In this document: positions 1 through 6,175 of the stretch, piece by piece
Numbering within the stretch: the stretch's first letter is position 1
Layout of the letters: each line of letters opens with the position of its first letter
Assembly (NCBI GenBank): GCA_041582695.1
Contig: JBFIBB010000153.1
Span: 1-8,548 of the forward strand
Reading direction: 5' to 3'
DNA from: JAWKWH01 sp041582695
Lineage (GTDB): Bacteria > Pseudomonadota > Alphaproteobacteria > Rhizobiales > Rhizobiaceae
DNA: 8,548 nucleotides
Made by a program: the position numbers and the translations under genes
Notes under the pieces: model-generated
What the model saw: only the letters and a program-made list of their open reading frames with translations
Told to the model about the DNA's origin: nothing
Databases searched by the model: none

Positions 1-97
1 GAATTTCGCCCTCCTCGACCTTCAGGTCCACCCGATCGAGCGCCTTGACGCCCGGAAAGGTTTTCGTGATCGAGTGCATTTCGAGCAATGCGGACAT
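1..97 (-). CDS. gguA: Sugar ABC transporter ATP-binding protein GguA (MmsA/XylG-like), N-terminal fragment
   Basis: Only the first 32 codons lie in the window; the gene continues off the left edge. The translation begins MSALLEMHSITKTFPGVKAL and continues to a GEI motif, the standard N-terminus of two-domain sugar ABC ATPases just before Walker A, which is not included. The KTFPGVKAL stretch closely resembles Agrobacterium GguA. The protein would hydrolyse ATP on the cytoplasmic face of an inner-membrane sugar importer. The start is an ATG at 97, preceded on the minus strand by GAGGG about six bases upstream. It lies 82 bp downstream of chvE in the same orientation, matching the known chvE-gguA-gguB order, so the ChvE binding protein is its expected partner. 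The family call is firm; the symbol rests on synteny plus this short match. Confidence 0.85.
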   Translation of the reverse strand, partial: MSALLEMHSITKTFPGVKALDRVDLKVEEGEI

Positions 98-135
98 GCG
101 GACCCTCGCGACATTCACTCACTGTGTGCGGTGAG

Positions 136-160
136 CGTCCGCGCCTTGACGGCGCGGACG
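136..160 (-). promoter_or_regulatory. Intercistronic stem-loop between chvE and gguA
   Basis: A perfect 10-bp inverted repeat (CGTCCGCGCC and its complement) encloses a 5-base loop, 19 nt after the chvE stop codon and 38 nt before the gguA start. On the minus strand it is followed by CTCACCGCACACAG, with no T-run, so it does not look like an intrinsic terminator. Hairpins at this position are known to protect upstream mRNA for abundant binding proteins and to lower expression of the downstream ATPase. That role is inferred here; the hairpin itself is seen directly. Confidence 0.75.
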
Positions 161-179
161 GTATGCGAAGCCAGAAGTC

Positions 180-1244
180 TTACTGGATCTGGTCCTTTGT
201 GTAATAGCCCGATCCGATCAGGATTTCCTCCCAGTTGGAGGCATCGACCGAAACCGGTTCCAGGAGATATGACGGAACCACCTTGACGCCATTTTCATAG
301 GTCTTGGTGTCGTTGATCTCCGGCTCGCCGCCCTGAAGCAAAGCATCAACCATGCCGACAGTCACCCGGGCAAGCTCCCGGGTATCCTTGAAGACCGTTG
401 AAAACTGCTCGCCGGCAAGGATGGATTTCACCGAGGGAACTTCAGCGTCCTGACCGGTTACGATCGGCATTTTCAGATCGCCCGAACCGTAGCCGACACC
501 CTTCAGCGAGGACAGGATGCCGATGGATAGGCCGTCATACGGTGAAAGCACGCCATGCACCTGCTTGTCCGTGTAGTGAGCAGAGAGCAGATTGTCCATG
601 CGCGCCTGGGCGACCGCGCCATCCCAGCGCAAGGTACCAACAGTGTCCATTCCCATCTGGCCGGAAACGATGTTGATTTTGCCTTCGTCGATCAGCGGCT
701 GAAGCACGCTCATTGCACCATTGTAGAAGAAGTAGGCATTGTTGTCGTCCGGCGAACCGCCGAACAATTCGACGTTGTAAGGACCGTCGCCGAAACGCTC
801 CTTCAGCCCGTTGACAAGCGATGTCGCCTGTTGAACGCCGACCTTGAAATTGTCGAACGTCGCGTAATAGTCGACATTGCCGCTGTCGCGGATCAGGCGG
901 TCATAGGCGATGACCTTGATGTCGGCGGCGGCCGCGTTCTCCAGGGCGTTGGAAAGCGTAGTACCGTCGATTGCAGCGATCACCAGCACATCCACACCCT
1001 TGGTGATCATGTTTTCGATCTGTGCAAGCTGGTTGGGAATGTCGTCCTCGGCGTATTGCAGATCGGTCGAATAGCCGGCCTTTTCGAACTGCTCTACCAT
1101 CGAGTTGCCGTCCGATATCCAGCGTGCGGACGATTTTGTCGGCATGGCAATGCCAACGGTTCCCTTGTCCTGCGCATAAGCGCCGGACACCAACAGCCCC
1201 GCGCCGAGCGCGAACGAGGCCAATGCGGAAATCAGTTTCCTCAT
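180..1244 (-). CDS. chvE: Multiple-monosaccharide periplasmic binding protein ChvE
   Basis: This 354-residue protein is the periplasmic receptor of a monosaccharide ABC importer. It has a typical Sec signal peptide (basic MRK start, hydrophobic core, AYA cleavage site near residue 24) and then a Peripla_BP_4 type fold. Long stretches match what I recall of Agrobacterium ChvE, including GIAMPTKSSARW, DIPNQLAQIENM, LFGGSPDDNNA, SGQMGMD, SPYDGLSIGI, GQDAEVPSVKSI and NDTKTYENGVKVVPSYLL. In Agrobacterium, ChvE binds sugars such as galactose, glucose, xylose and arabinose and also interacts with VirA. Whether VirA exists in this organism cannot be told here. The ATG at 1244 is preceded by GGGAGGG with ideal spacing. 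The gene is divergent from gbpR and followed by gguA, the arrangement expected for this locus. Regulation by GbpR with sugars as inducers is inferred from the family. Confidence 0.95.
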   Translation of the reverse strand: MRKLISALASFALGAGLLVSGAYAQDKGTVGIAMPTKSSARWISDGNSMVEQFEKAGYSTDLQYAEDDIPNQLAQIENMITKGVDVLVIAAIDGTTLSNALENAAAADIKVIAYDRLIRDSGNVDYYATFDNFKVGVQQATSLVNGLKERFGDGPYNVELFGGSPDDNNAYFFYNGAMSVLQPLIDEGKINIVSGQMGMDTVGTLRWDGAVAQARMDNLLSAHYTDKQVHGVLSPYDGLSIGILSSLKGVGYGSGDLKMPIVTGQDAEVPSVKSILAGEQFSTVFKDTRELARVTVGMVDALLQGGEPEINDTKTYENGVKVVPSYLLEPVSVDASNWEEILIGSGYYTKDQIQ

Positions 1245-1341
1245 GAATCCCTCCCGAGTATTTTAGGTTGCATCCCAACCATGGCGGCAAGGAATGCAGG
1301 CATCGGACCAACCTGGCCCGTGATGGTATCCGTACAGGTGC

Positions 1342-1384
1342 ATCTGCATGCCGTTCAATTAATTAAATTGACAATCTGCATACC
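1342..1384. repeat. Direct repeat pair ATCTGCATRCC flanking the palindrome
   Basis: ATCTGCATGCC (1342-1352) and ATCTGCATACC (1374-1384) differ at one base. They are 32 bp apart, about three helical turns, and lie symmetrically 16 bp either side of the palindrome centre at 1363. An inverted pair, ATGGTAT (1323-1329) and ATACCAT (1380-1386), also brackets the region. The spacing suggests that a multimeric regulator, most simply a GbpR tetramer, contacts several sites on one DNA face. The repeats are seen; the binding is inferred. Confidence 0.5.
1355..1371. promoter_or_regulatory. Candidate GbpR operator palindrome
   Basis: TCAATTAATTAAATTGA has perfect 6-bp arms around a 5-bp centre, in the 158-bp divergent region between chvE and gbpR. 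Its right arm overlaps a TTGACA -35 hexamer for gbpR (1368-1373), which would allow autorepression. LysR-family regulators typically bind such interrupted dyads between divergent genes. Assignment to GbpR rests on position only. Confidence 0.55.
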
Positions 1385-1396
1385 ATATTTGATAAG
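1368..1396 (+). promoter_or_regulatory. Candidate sigma-70 promoter for gbpR
   Basis: A perfect TTGACA (1368-1373) is followed after a 17-bp spacer by GATAAG (1391-1396), a 4/6 match to the -10 consensus. Transcription would be expected to start near 1402-1404, which coincides with the gbpR ATG at 1403. There is no convincing Shine-Dalgarno sequence before that ATG, so the mRNA may be leaderless or nearly so. Confidence 0.5.
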
Positions 1397-1402
1397 ACGA
1401 TC

Positions 1403-2347
1403 ATGGAACGTCTGATCAATCGCCTGCAGATCAAGGACTTCCGCCTGATCCTTGCCATTCAGCAGTCCGGCCAGCTTGCCCTTGCCGCCGAACAGCTTTC
1501 GATCACACAACCGGCCGCATCGCGGATGTTGGCGTCAATCGAAAAGACAGTCGGCAAGCGCTTGTTCGACCGGCATCCGAAAGGCATGGATGCGACGCCG
1601 GTGGGCGCGATACTCGCCCGAAACGCGGTCGACATACTGCGCGCACTGGAATCGACCGAGCGCGAGGTCTTTTCGGTCGGCGCCGGTCTGGCCGGGACGG
1701 CCAGGGTCGGTTCCGTTACCGGCGGCGCCATCGGCTTTGTCGTACCGGCGATCCAGGAATTGAAGAAAGTCGCCAAAGGCTCTGATATCTATCTCGATGT
1801 TGCACCCAGCGACGTGCTCGTCGAAGGCCTCACAAACGGCGAGTACGATTTCGTGCTTTCGCGATTCCCGGCGGGCACAGATACCCGTCTGTTCTCGGTG
1901 CGCAGAGGGCGCGTCGAGATTGTTCATTTTCTTGTGCGTGAAGATCATCCGCTGGCAAAACGCAAGGTGCTGGACCTCCGGGAACTCGAGGGCTGCGAAT
2001 GGGTTATCCAGGCGCCGCACACGCCAATGCGCAAGGCGGTCGAAGAGGCATTTATCAGCGATGGCGTTCCGCTTCCCGCTGAAATCATGAACACGACCTC
2101 GCTTCTCGTCATGATCGCCTACATCGCCTCGACCGACGCGATTTCGCCGGTTTCCCGCGAAGTGGCCGAACTGCTCGCCAACTCGGGGTCAGGAAAGCGG
2201 CTTGTAGCTTTAGCGACCCGCGATCCGATCATCATCAATCCCTATCACGTCATCTCGTTCAAGAACCGGACGATGAGTCCCCTTGCCGAAAGGCTGATGG
2301 CGCTGGTCTTGAGCAAACTGTCGATGATTGCCCCGGAAGGTGCATGA
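1403..2347 (+). CDS. gbpR: LysR-family transcriptional regulator, GbpR-type
   Basis: This 314-residue LysR-type regulator has an N-terminal winged helix-turn-helix (about residues 12-70, recognition region near 27-46 with LAAEQLSITQPAASRMLASIE-like residues), the family's usual LFDRHPKGMDAT wing, and a C-terminal periplasmic-binding-like effector domain from about residue 95. Its length is normal for the family. It is divergent from chvE, the position of GbpR in Agrobacterium, where GbpR activates chvE in the presence of sugars. The symbol therefore rests mainly on position plus family. The ATG at 1403 gives the canonical LysR N-terminus, and the alternatives downstream would cut into the DNA-binding domain. 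Unlike its neighbours it has no GGAGG before the start. It converges with the permease gene at 2441. Confidence 0.85.
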   Translation: MERLINRLQIKDFRLILAIQQSGQLALAAEQLSITQPAASRMLASIEKTVGKRLFDRHPKGMDATPVGAILARNAVDILRALESTEREVFSVGAGLAGTARVGSVTGGAIGFVVPAIQELKKVAKGSDIYLDVAPSDVLVEGLTNGEYDFVLSRFPAGTDTRLFSVRRGRVEIVHFLVREDHPLAKRKVLDLRELEGCEWVIQAPHTPMRKAVEEAFISDGVPLPAEIMNTTSLLVMIAYIASTDAISPVSREVAELLANSGSGKRLVALATRDPIIINPYHVISFKNRTMSPLAERLMALVLSKLSMIAPEGA

Positions 2348-2440
2348 GCAGAGCCACATCGCACGGAAAGAACCGCTACCGCAGATCGCCGGGAACCGGT
2401 GGTACCGGAGTACTTCATCTTCAAATGGACGGATCCAGAC

Positions 2441-3448
2441 TCACTGAGATGCCGTAAGTGGTCTCTCCGCGCTTGCGAGCTCTTCCAGCGCGAGCGCCTG
2501 GCGCCGCCTGCTGCGATAGTTGGCAATCTGGGTATCGGCGATCACGCCGATGAGAATGACGCTGCCCATGACGGCGAAGTTGAGCGATGATGGAATTCCG
2601 AGGAGATTGACGAGGTTCTGGAGGATTTGCAGCAGCACGACCCCGAGCACGACACCCACGATCGACCCTTCGCCTCCGCGCAGCGAGAACCCGCCCAGAA
2701 CGGCGGCTGCAATGCCGTAGAGCTCGTAAAAGTTACCGTGCGAGGCCGGATGGATCGAACGTGTGTACATGGCGAAGAAAATGGCCGAAAAGGCGGTTAG
2801 AAAGGCGCAGATGACATAGGCCAGAATGATGACGCGAGTGGTGTTGATTCCCGCGTAACGTGCTGCTTCCTCGTTCTTGCCGACGGCAAAAAGATGCCGG
2901 CCGAGTATCGTGCGATGCATGACGACCCAGGCAACGACTGCGACGATGCCGAAGGCAATGATCGAATGCGGAACGCCCCCGGTTCGCCCGGACACCAGCC
3001 ATTCCAGTACAGGAAACTTGTCGCCAAACGAAAAACCGGCTGTGCCGTCCGCAGTGTAGAATCGGGCAATTCCGCGATATATCAGAAGACCGCAAAGCGT
3101 GACGACGAACGGTTGCAGGCGCAATCGCGTGATCAACAGGCCGTGCAATAGCCCGATGACGCCACCAAGGATGAGCACGATGACAAGCGCGAGCGGCCAG
3201 GGAACGCCCTGTACGACGATCAGGTCGACGAAGAGAACGCCAAGAAGCGCAATCACCGAGCCGACTGACAACTCTATGCCGGCAGTCACGATCACGAAAG
3301 CCTCGGCAACCGAGAACAATCCGAACAGCCCGATCAGATTTGCAGTATTTGCCAGATTGATCGGCGACAGGAATCGTGGATTGATCAGCGCCACGATCGC
3401 GCCCACCACCAGCACCAGTACCGCGAGTCCAATATCTTTCTTCTGCAT
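2441..3448 (-). CDS. CUT2 sugar ABC transporter permease (RbsC-like)
   Basis: This 335-residue integral inner-membrane protein belongs to the BPD_transp_2 family (RbsC/XylH/AraH type). It is strongly hydrophobic, with about eight to ten membrane segments. Conserved family features are visible: AGIELSVGSV near residue 56, LQPFVVTLCGLLIYRG near residue 111, and the coupling-helix region AAAVLGGFSLRGGEGSIVG near residue 246. It would form the (probably homodimeric) channel used by the ATPase encoded immediately upstream. The ATG is only 8 bp after the ATPase stop codon, and its GGGGG ribosome binding site lies directly behind that stop, so the two are probably translationally coupled. It is the last gene of the operon and converges on gbpR, with 93 bp between the two stop codons. 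The substrate cannot be deduced from the permease. Confidence 0.93.
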   Translation of the reverse strand: MQKKDIGLAVLVLVVGAIVALINPRFLSPINLANTANLIGLFGLFSVAEAFVIVTAGIELSVGSVIALLGVLFVDLIVVQGVPWPLALVIVLILGGVIGLLHGLLITRLRLQPFVVTLCGLLIYRGIARFYTADGTAGFSFGDKFPVLEWLVSGRTGGVPHSIIAFGIVAVVAWVVMHRTILGRHLFAVGKNEEAARYAGINTTRVIILAYVICAFLTAFSAIFFAMYTRSIHPASHGNFYELYGIAAAVLGGFSLRGGEGSIVGVVLGVVLLQILQNLVNLLGIPSSLNFAVMGSVILIGVIADTQIANYRSRRRQALALEELASAERPLTASQ

Positions 3449-3456
3449 TGCGCCCC

Positions 3457-4962
3457 CTAACCAACGGCAAGCCGAAGTATTGCTTCTTCGGAGAGCTCAT
3501 GGGCATTCAATATGCCGGCAATCTCTCCGTTGCACATGACCGCGACGCGGTCCGACACACCGATGACCTCCTCCATGTCGCTCGAAATCATCAGGATGCC
3601 TACGCCTTCGTTGGCGAGGTCCTGCATCAGGCGATACACTTCGGACTTTGCGCCGACGTCAATTCCGCGTGTGGGTTCATCGAAGATTACCACTCTCGGA
3701 TTCATCGCCAGCCATTTGGCTAAAACCACCTTCTGCTGATTGCCGCCCGACAGCTCGGCGACAGGGCGGGCCACGCTTGAAGTCTTGATCGACAACCGCT
3801 CCCGCGACCCGTTGGCAAGCCTTGCTTCGGCGCGGTGATCGACGAGCCCGTGGCGTGATAATCGCGGAAGACTTGGTAGTGCGATGTTCTCATAGATCGG
3901 AAAATCGAGAAAGAGCCCCTGCTCCTTCCTGTTTTCCGGCACCAGACAAAGTCCGGCTTCGATCGAAGCGCTAACAGAACTGGATGGCAACGCCCTTCCG
4001 TTGACAAGGACTTCGCCACCAAGGCGCGCATCTATACCGAAGGCAGCCAACGCCAACTCCGTCCGCCCCGCCCCGACCAGGCCGGCAACCCCAAGAATTT
4101 CGCCAGCGCGAACGCTCAGGTCGACCCGGCTCTCAGGAAATGCGGATGTCGCGACATTCCGGAACTCGAGCACCGGCGCTTTGGCCATGTGATCGCGTTT
4201 GTCGTAAAACTGGTTCAGGTCGCGGCCGATCATCAATTGGACCATCCGGTGCTTGGAAATCTGATCTTTGGACAGATCTCCGGCATTGCACCCGTCGCGA
4301 AGAACAACGACCCGGTCGGCAATTTCCTCTATTTCAGAAAGACGGTGGCTGATGAAAAGGATGGCGACGCCCTTCTTTCTGAGTTGGCGTATCACATCGA
4401 GCAGCGTTTGCGTTTCCGAGATCGTGAGACTCGATGTCGGTTCGTCCAGAATGACCAGCCGGGCGTTCATCGACAGCGCCCTTGCGATCTCCAGAAGTTG
4501 CTGGTCAGCCAGTGACAAATCGGCCACCGGATCGTTCGCACCGAACCTGGTTCCCAGCAACGCCAGGATCGGCTCGACCTCGCGGGCCATGGCCTTGCGA
4601 TCAAGTAACCGGAGCGGACCGGTTTTCAATTCCCGGCCCAGCAAGACATTGCCCGCAACATCGAGATTTGTGAAAGCGTTCAGTTCCTGGTGGACGAAAG
4701 CTATACCGCGACTGGTCGCCATGGCCGGAGTGAGCGCATCGAAGCGCTCACCGTCAATCGCTATCGCTCCGCTATCCGGCGCAATCGTTCCGCCCAGAAC
4801 CTTCATCAATGTCGATTTGCCGGCGCCGTTTTCGCCAATCAGGCCGACGACTTCCCCGCCACGGATCGACAGATCGACATTTTTGAGCGCGACGACGCCC
4901 GGATAAACCTTGGTGATTCCTGCAAGCGAAAGGCCTATTCGCTGAGCCGAATTGTCCGACAT
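3457..4962 (-). CDS. CUT2 sugar ABC transporter ATP-binding protein, two nucleotide-binding domains
   Basis: This 501-residue protein is a duplicated ABC ATPase of the RbsA/MglA/XylG type. Domain 1 has Walker A GENGAGKST (about 43-51), Q-loop HQE near 92, signature LSLADQQ (149-155), Walker B LVILDEP (169-175) and switch His near 206. Domain 2 has the degenerate Walker A typical of the family (AGLVGAGRT, near 293-301), a canonical LSGGNQQ signature (406-412) and Walker B VVIFDEPTRGID. The frame extends upstream to a TTG at 5031, but I choose the ATG at 4962: it gives the usual family N-terminus, and the extension would place a perfect 12-bp stem-loop inside the coding region. Its Shine-Dalgarno (AAGGA) is about 13 bases upstream, longer than ideal, so this start is good but not certain. 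It lies between its binding-protein and permease genes. Confidence 0.92.
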   Translation of the reverse strand: MSDNSAQRIGLSLAGITKVYPGVVALKNVDLSIRGGEVVGLIGENGAGKSTLMKVLGGTIAPDSGAIAIDGERFDALTPAMATSRGIAFVHQELNAFTNLDVAGNVLLGRELKTGPLRLLDRKAMAREVEPILALLGTRFGANDPVADLSLADQQLLEIARALSMNARLVILDEPTSSLTISETQTLLDVIRQLRKKGVAILFISHRLSEIEEIADRVVVLRDGCNAGDLSKDQISKHRMVQLMIGRDLNQFYDKRDHMAKAPVLEFRNVATSAFPESRVDLSVRAGEILGVAGLVGAGRTELALAAFGIDARLGGEVLVNGRALPSSSVSASIEAGLCLVPENRKEQGLFLDFPIYENIALPSLPRLSRHGLVDHRAEARLANGSRERLSIKTSSVARPVAELSGGNQQKVVLAKWLAMNPRVVIFDEPTRGIDVGAKSEVYRLMQDLANEGVGILMISSDMEEVIGVSDRVAVMCNGEIAGILNAHELSEEAILRLAVG

Positions 4963-4990
4963 CTGAAGACGGATTTCCTTTTTTCCCGCG

Positions 4991-5025
4991 AACCGCACGG
5001 ATGATTGCCAGAAATCCGTGCGGTT
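4991..5025 (-). promoter_or_regulatory. Intercistronic stem-loop between binding-protein and ATPase genes
   Basis: AACCGCACGGAT (4991-5002) and its exact complement (5014-5025) form a perfect 12-bp stem with an 11-base loop. It lies 26 nt after the binding-protein stop and 28 nt before the chosen ATPase ATG. On the minus strand it is followed by CGCGGGAAAAAAGG, an A-run rather than a T-run, so it is not an intrinsic terminator for this operon. The likely role is stabilising the upstream message and setting the binding-protein to ATPase ratio, as at 136-160. Confidence 0.75.
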
Positions 5026-5051
5026 GCCCAACTAAGTAGCGGGAGATCCAC

Positions 5052-5999
5052 TTAGCCGCCAATGCGAGCCTTCAACTCGGCTTCAAAGGCGTCGACATTG
5101 TCCTTGTCGATGATCTTTGTCGGAACGATAATAAGCCCGTCACCGGGAATTCCCGAGCGGTCTCCTTCGAGGTACTTCGCCATTAGGTGCATGCCCTGAT
5201 AACCCCACTGGTAGGGATCCTGGACAACGGTTCCTGCAAACGAACCCTCGCGGACGGCGCCGAGCGTGATCGGGTCTTCGTCGAACGCGATGACCGTGAT
5301 TTCCCCAAGTTTTCCGGCCGCCTGCAGCGCCTCGTAGATTTTCGGCGGATTGTACGAGTAGAAACCGACCATGCAGTTTATTTCCGGCATGGCGGCGAGT
5401 ACGTCGTCGACATTGGAGCGTGCGCGCGCAAAATCGACATCATCACCCCTCACGTCGACAAGTTCGATACCCTTGCCTTCCACAGCCTGACGGAAACCGG
5501 CAATGCGCTCGACAGCATTGTCAGCGCCAAGGAATCCGACAAATCCCATGCATGTGCCGCCATTGGGCAATGCTTTCGCGGCAACTTCGCCGGCCTGAAC
5601 GCCAGCCGCAGTATTGGAAGAACCAAGATAGGCAATTCGATTGCTGTCGGGCGCATCGCTGTCCGTCGTGAACAGCGGTATCTGCCCGGCAATCCGGTTG
5701 AAAGCATCGATTGACGTCTTCGGGTCCACGGACGAGATCATGATGGCATCGGTACCCGCGGCCACCAAGTCGTCCATGAGCGCGTTTTGAAGCGCAGCCG
5801 TTCCCTGCGCCGGATATCTGAACTGAAGTTCATAGCCAGTCAGTTCGGCCTGCGCGGCTTTGACGCCGGCTTCCGAGAGCTTCCAGAAGTCGGATGCTGC
5901 GTTGACGACGAAAGCCAGTGCCGGCTTTTCCTGTGCCATGGTCGATGTGGCCATCACCCCCGATACCGCGGCGATGCACAATGTGGACAAAACTCTCAT
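5052..5999 (-). CDS. Periplasmic sugar-binding protein of the CUT2 importer
   Basis: This 315-residue Peripla_BP_4 (RbsB-like) protein has a Sec signal peptide ending TMA|QEKP near residue 22. The mature part starts with the family's ALAFVVNAASDFWKLSEAGVKAA strand-helix pattern and later shows IAYLGSSNTAAGVQAGEVAAKAL, VIAFDEDPITLGAVREG and TVVQDPYQWGYQG, all usual ligand-pocket and hinge regions. It should capture a sugar or polyol in the periplasm and deliver it to the permease encoded two genes downstream. The frame can be extended to a TTG at 6026, but the ATG at 5999 starts a proper signal peptide and has GGGAGG four bases upstream (6004-6009), which decides the start. It heads the operon of binding protein, ATPase and permease. 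The specific substrate is not recognisable. Confidence 0.92.
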   Translation of the reverse strand: MRVLSTLCIAAVSGVMATSTMAQEKPALAFVVNAASDFWKLSEAGVKAAQAELTGYELQFRYPAQGTAALQNALMDDLVAAGTDAIMISSVDPKTSIDAFNRIAGQIPLFTTDSDAPDSNRIAYLGSSNTAAGVQAGEVAAKALPNGGTCMGFVGFLGADNAVERIAGFRQAVEGKGIELVDVRGDDVDFARARSNVDDVLAAMPEINCMVGFYSYNPPKIYEALQAAGKLGEITVIAFDEDPITLGAVREGSFAGTVVQDPYQWGYQGMHLMAKYLEGDRSGIPGDGLIIVPTKIIDKDNVDAFEAELKARIGG

Positions 6000-6032
6000 G
6001 ATTCCTCCCTTTCTCCCTGGATCCAAGGCATC

Positions 6033-6060
6033 GGTCAGGTTCTCCTACCGCAACCTGACC
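6033..6060 (-). promoter_or_regulatory. Leader stem-loop upstream of the CUT2 binding-protein gene
   Basis: GGTCAGGTT (6033-6041) and AACCTGACC (6052-6060) form a perfect 9-bp inverted repeat with a 10-base spacer, 33 bp upstream of the ATG at 5999. If transcription starts near 6060, as the adjacent promoter predicts, this hairpin is at the very 5' end of the mRNA, where it could block 5'-end decay. It could instead be a DNA operator. The repeat is seen; both roles are inferred. Confidence 0.6.
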
Positions 6061-6061
6061 A

Positions 6062-6075
6062 CAATTAATATTAGT
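6062..6075 (-). promoter_or_regulatory. Operator-like 14-mer, copy 1
   Basis: The minus strand reads ACTAATATTAATTG, identical to 8234-8247 on the plus strand, with a palindromic core TAATATTA. Next to it are two TTAGTAAA boxes spaced 9 bp apart (6075-6082 and 6084-6091, plus-strand reading); the same box occurs next to copy 2. In both places GGTCA follows within one base. It overlaps the predicted -10 of the importer promoter, which fits a repressor site. The regulator is unknown. Confidence 0.5.
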
Positions 6076-6096
6076 TAGTAAAATTAGTAAAGTAAA
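6068..6096 (-). promoter_or_regulatory. Candidate promoter for the CUT2 importer operon
   Basis: On the minus strand TTTACT (6096-6091) is followed after 17 bp by TAATAT (6073-6068). Both hexamers are 4/6 matches, in the most AT-rich stretch of the window. The predicted start is near 6060. The shared 14-mer at 6062-6075 covers the -10 element. Moderate support only. Confidence 0.4.
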
Positions 6097-6128
6097 CTGA
6101 TTTTACGGCAGATTCCGGTTAATTGAAG

Positions 6129-6150
6129 GGCCGGACGTTGCCGTCCGGCC
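6129..6150 (-). terminator. Strong hairpin after the cysteine-rich binding-protein gene
   Basis: GGCCGGACG and its exact complement form a 9-bp GC-rich stem; on the minus strand the loop is GCAA, a GNRA tetraloop. It lies 25 nt after the stop codon at 6176. The following minus-strand sequence, CTTCAATTAACC, is T/A-rich but not a true T-run, so it may be a weak terminator or a 3'-end stabiliser. The next gene has its own candidate promoter further downstream, which favours an operon end here. Confidence 0.6.
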
Positions 6151-6175
6151 TCAAGAATTGCGGGATACCCGGTCC

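Noticed and set aside
1266..1280. Small hairpin GGTTG/CAACC in the chvE leader
   Set aside because: Five base pairs only and not placed against the ribosome binding site; too weak to call a regulatory structure.
555..1415. Open frame of 286 codons on the plus strand, antisense to chvE and running into gbpR
   Set aside because: It lies opposite a well-recognised gene, has no signal or domain pattern, crosses the regulatory region and overlaps the gbpR start. It is a by-product of high-GC codon use.
2396..2408. Short inverted repeat CCGGT/ACCGG between the convergent gbpR and permease genes, as a terminator
   Set aside because: Only five base pairs with a 3-base loop and no T-run on either side. 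No convincing terminator is visible in 2348-2440.
4963..5031. TTG start at 5031 adding 23 residues to the CUT2 ATPase
   Set aside because: The extension encodes through a perfect 12-bp intercistronic stem-loop, is not typical of the family and has no ribosome binding site of note; the ATG at 4962 is preferred.
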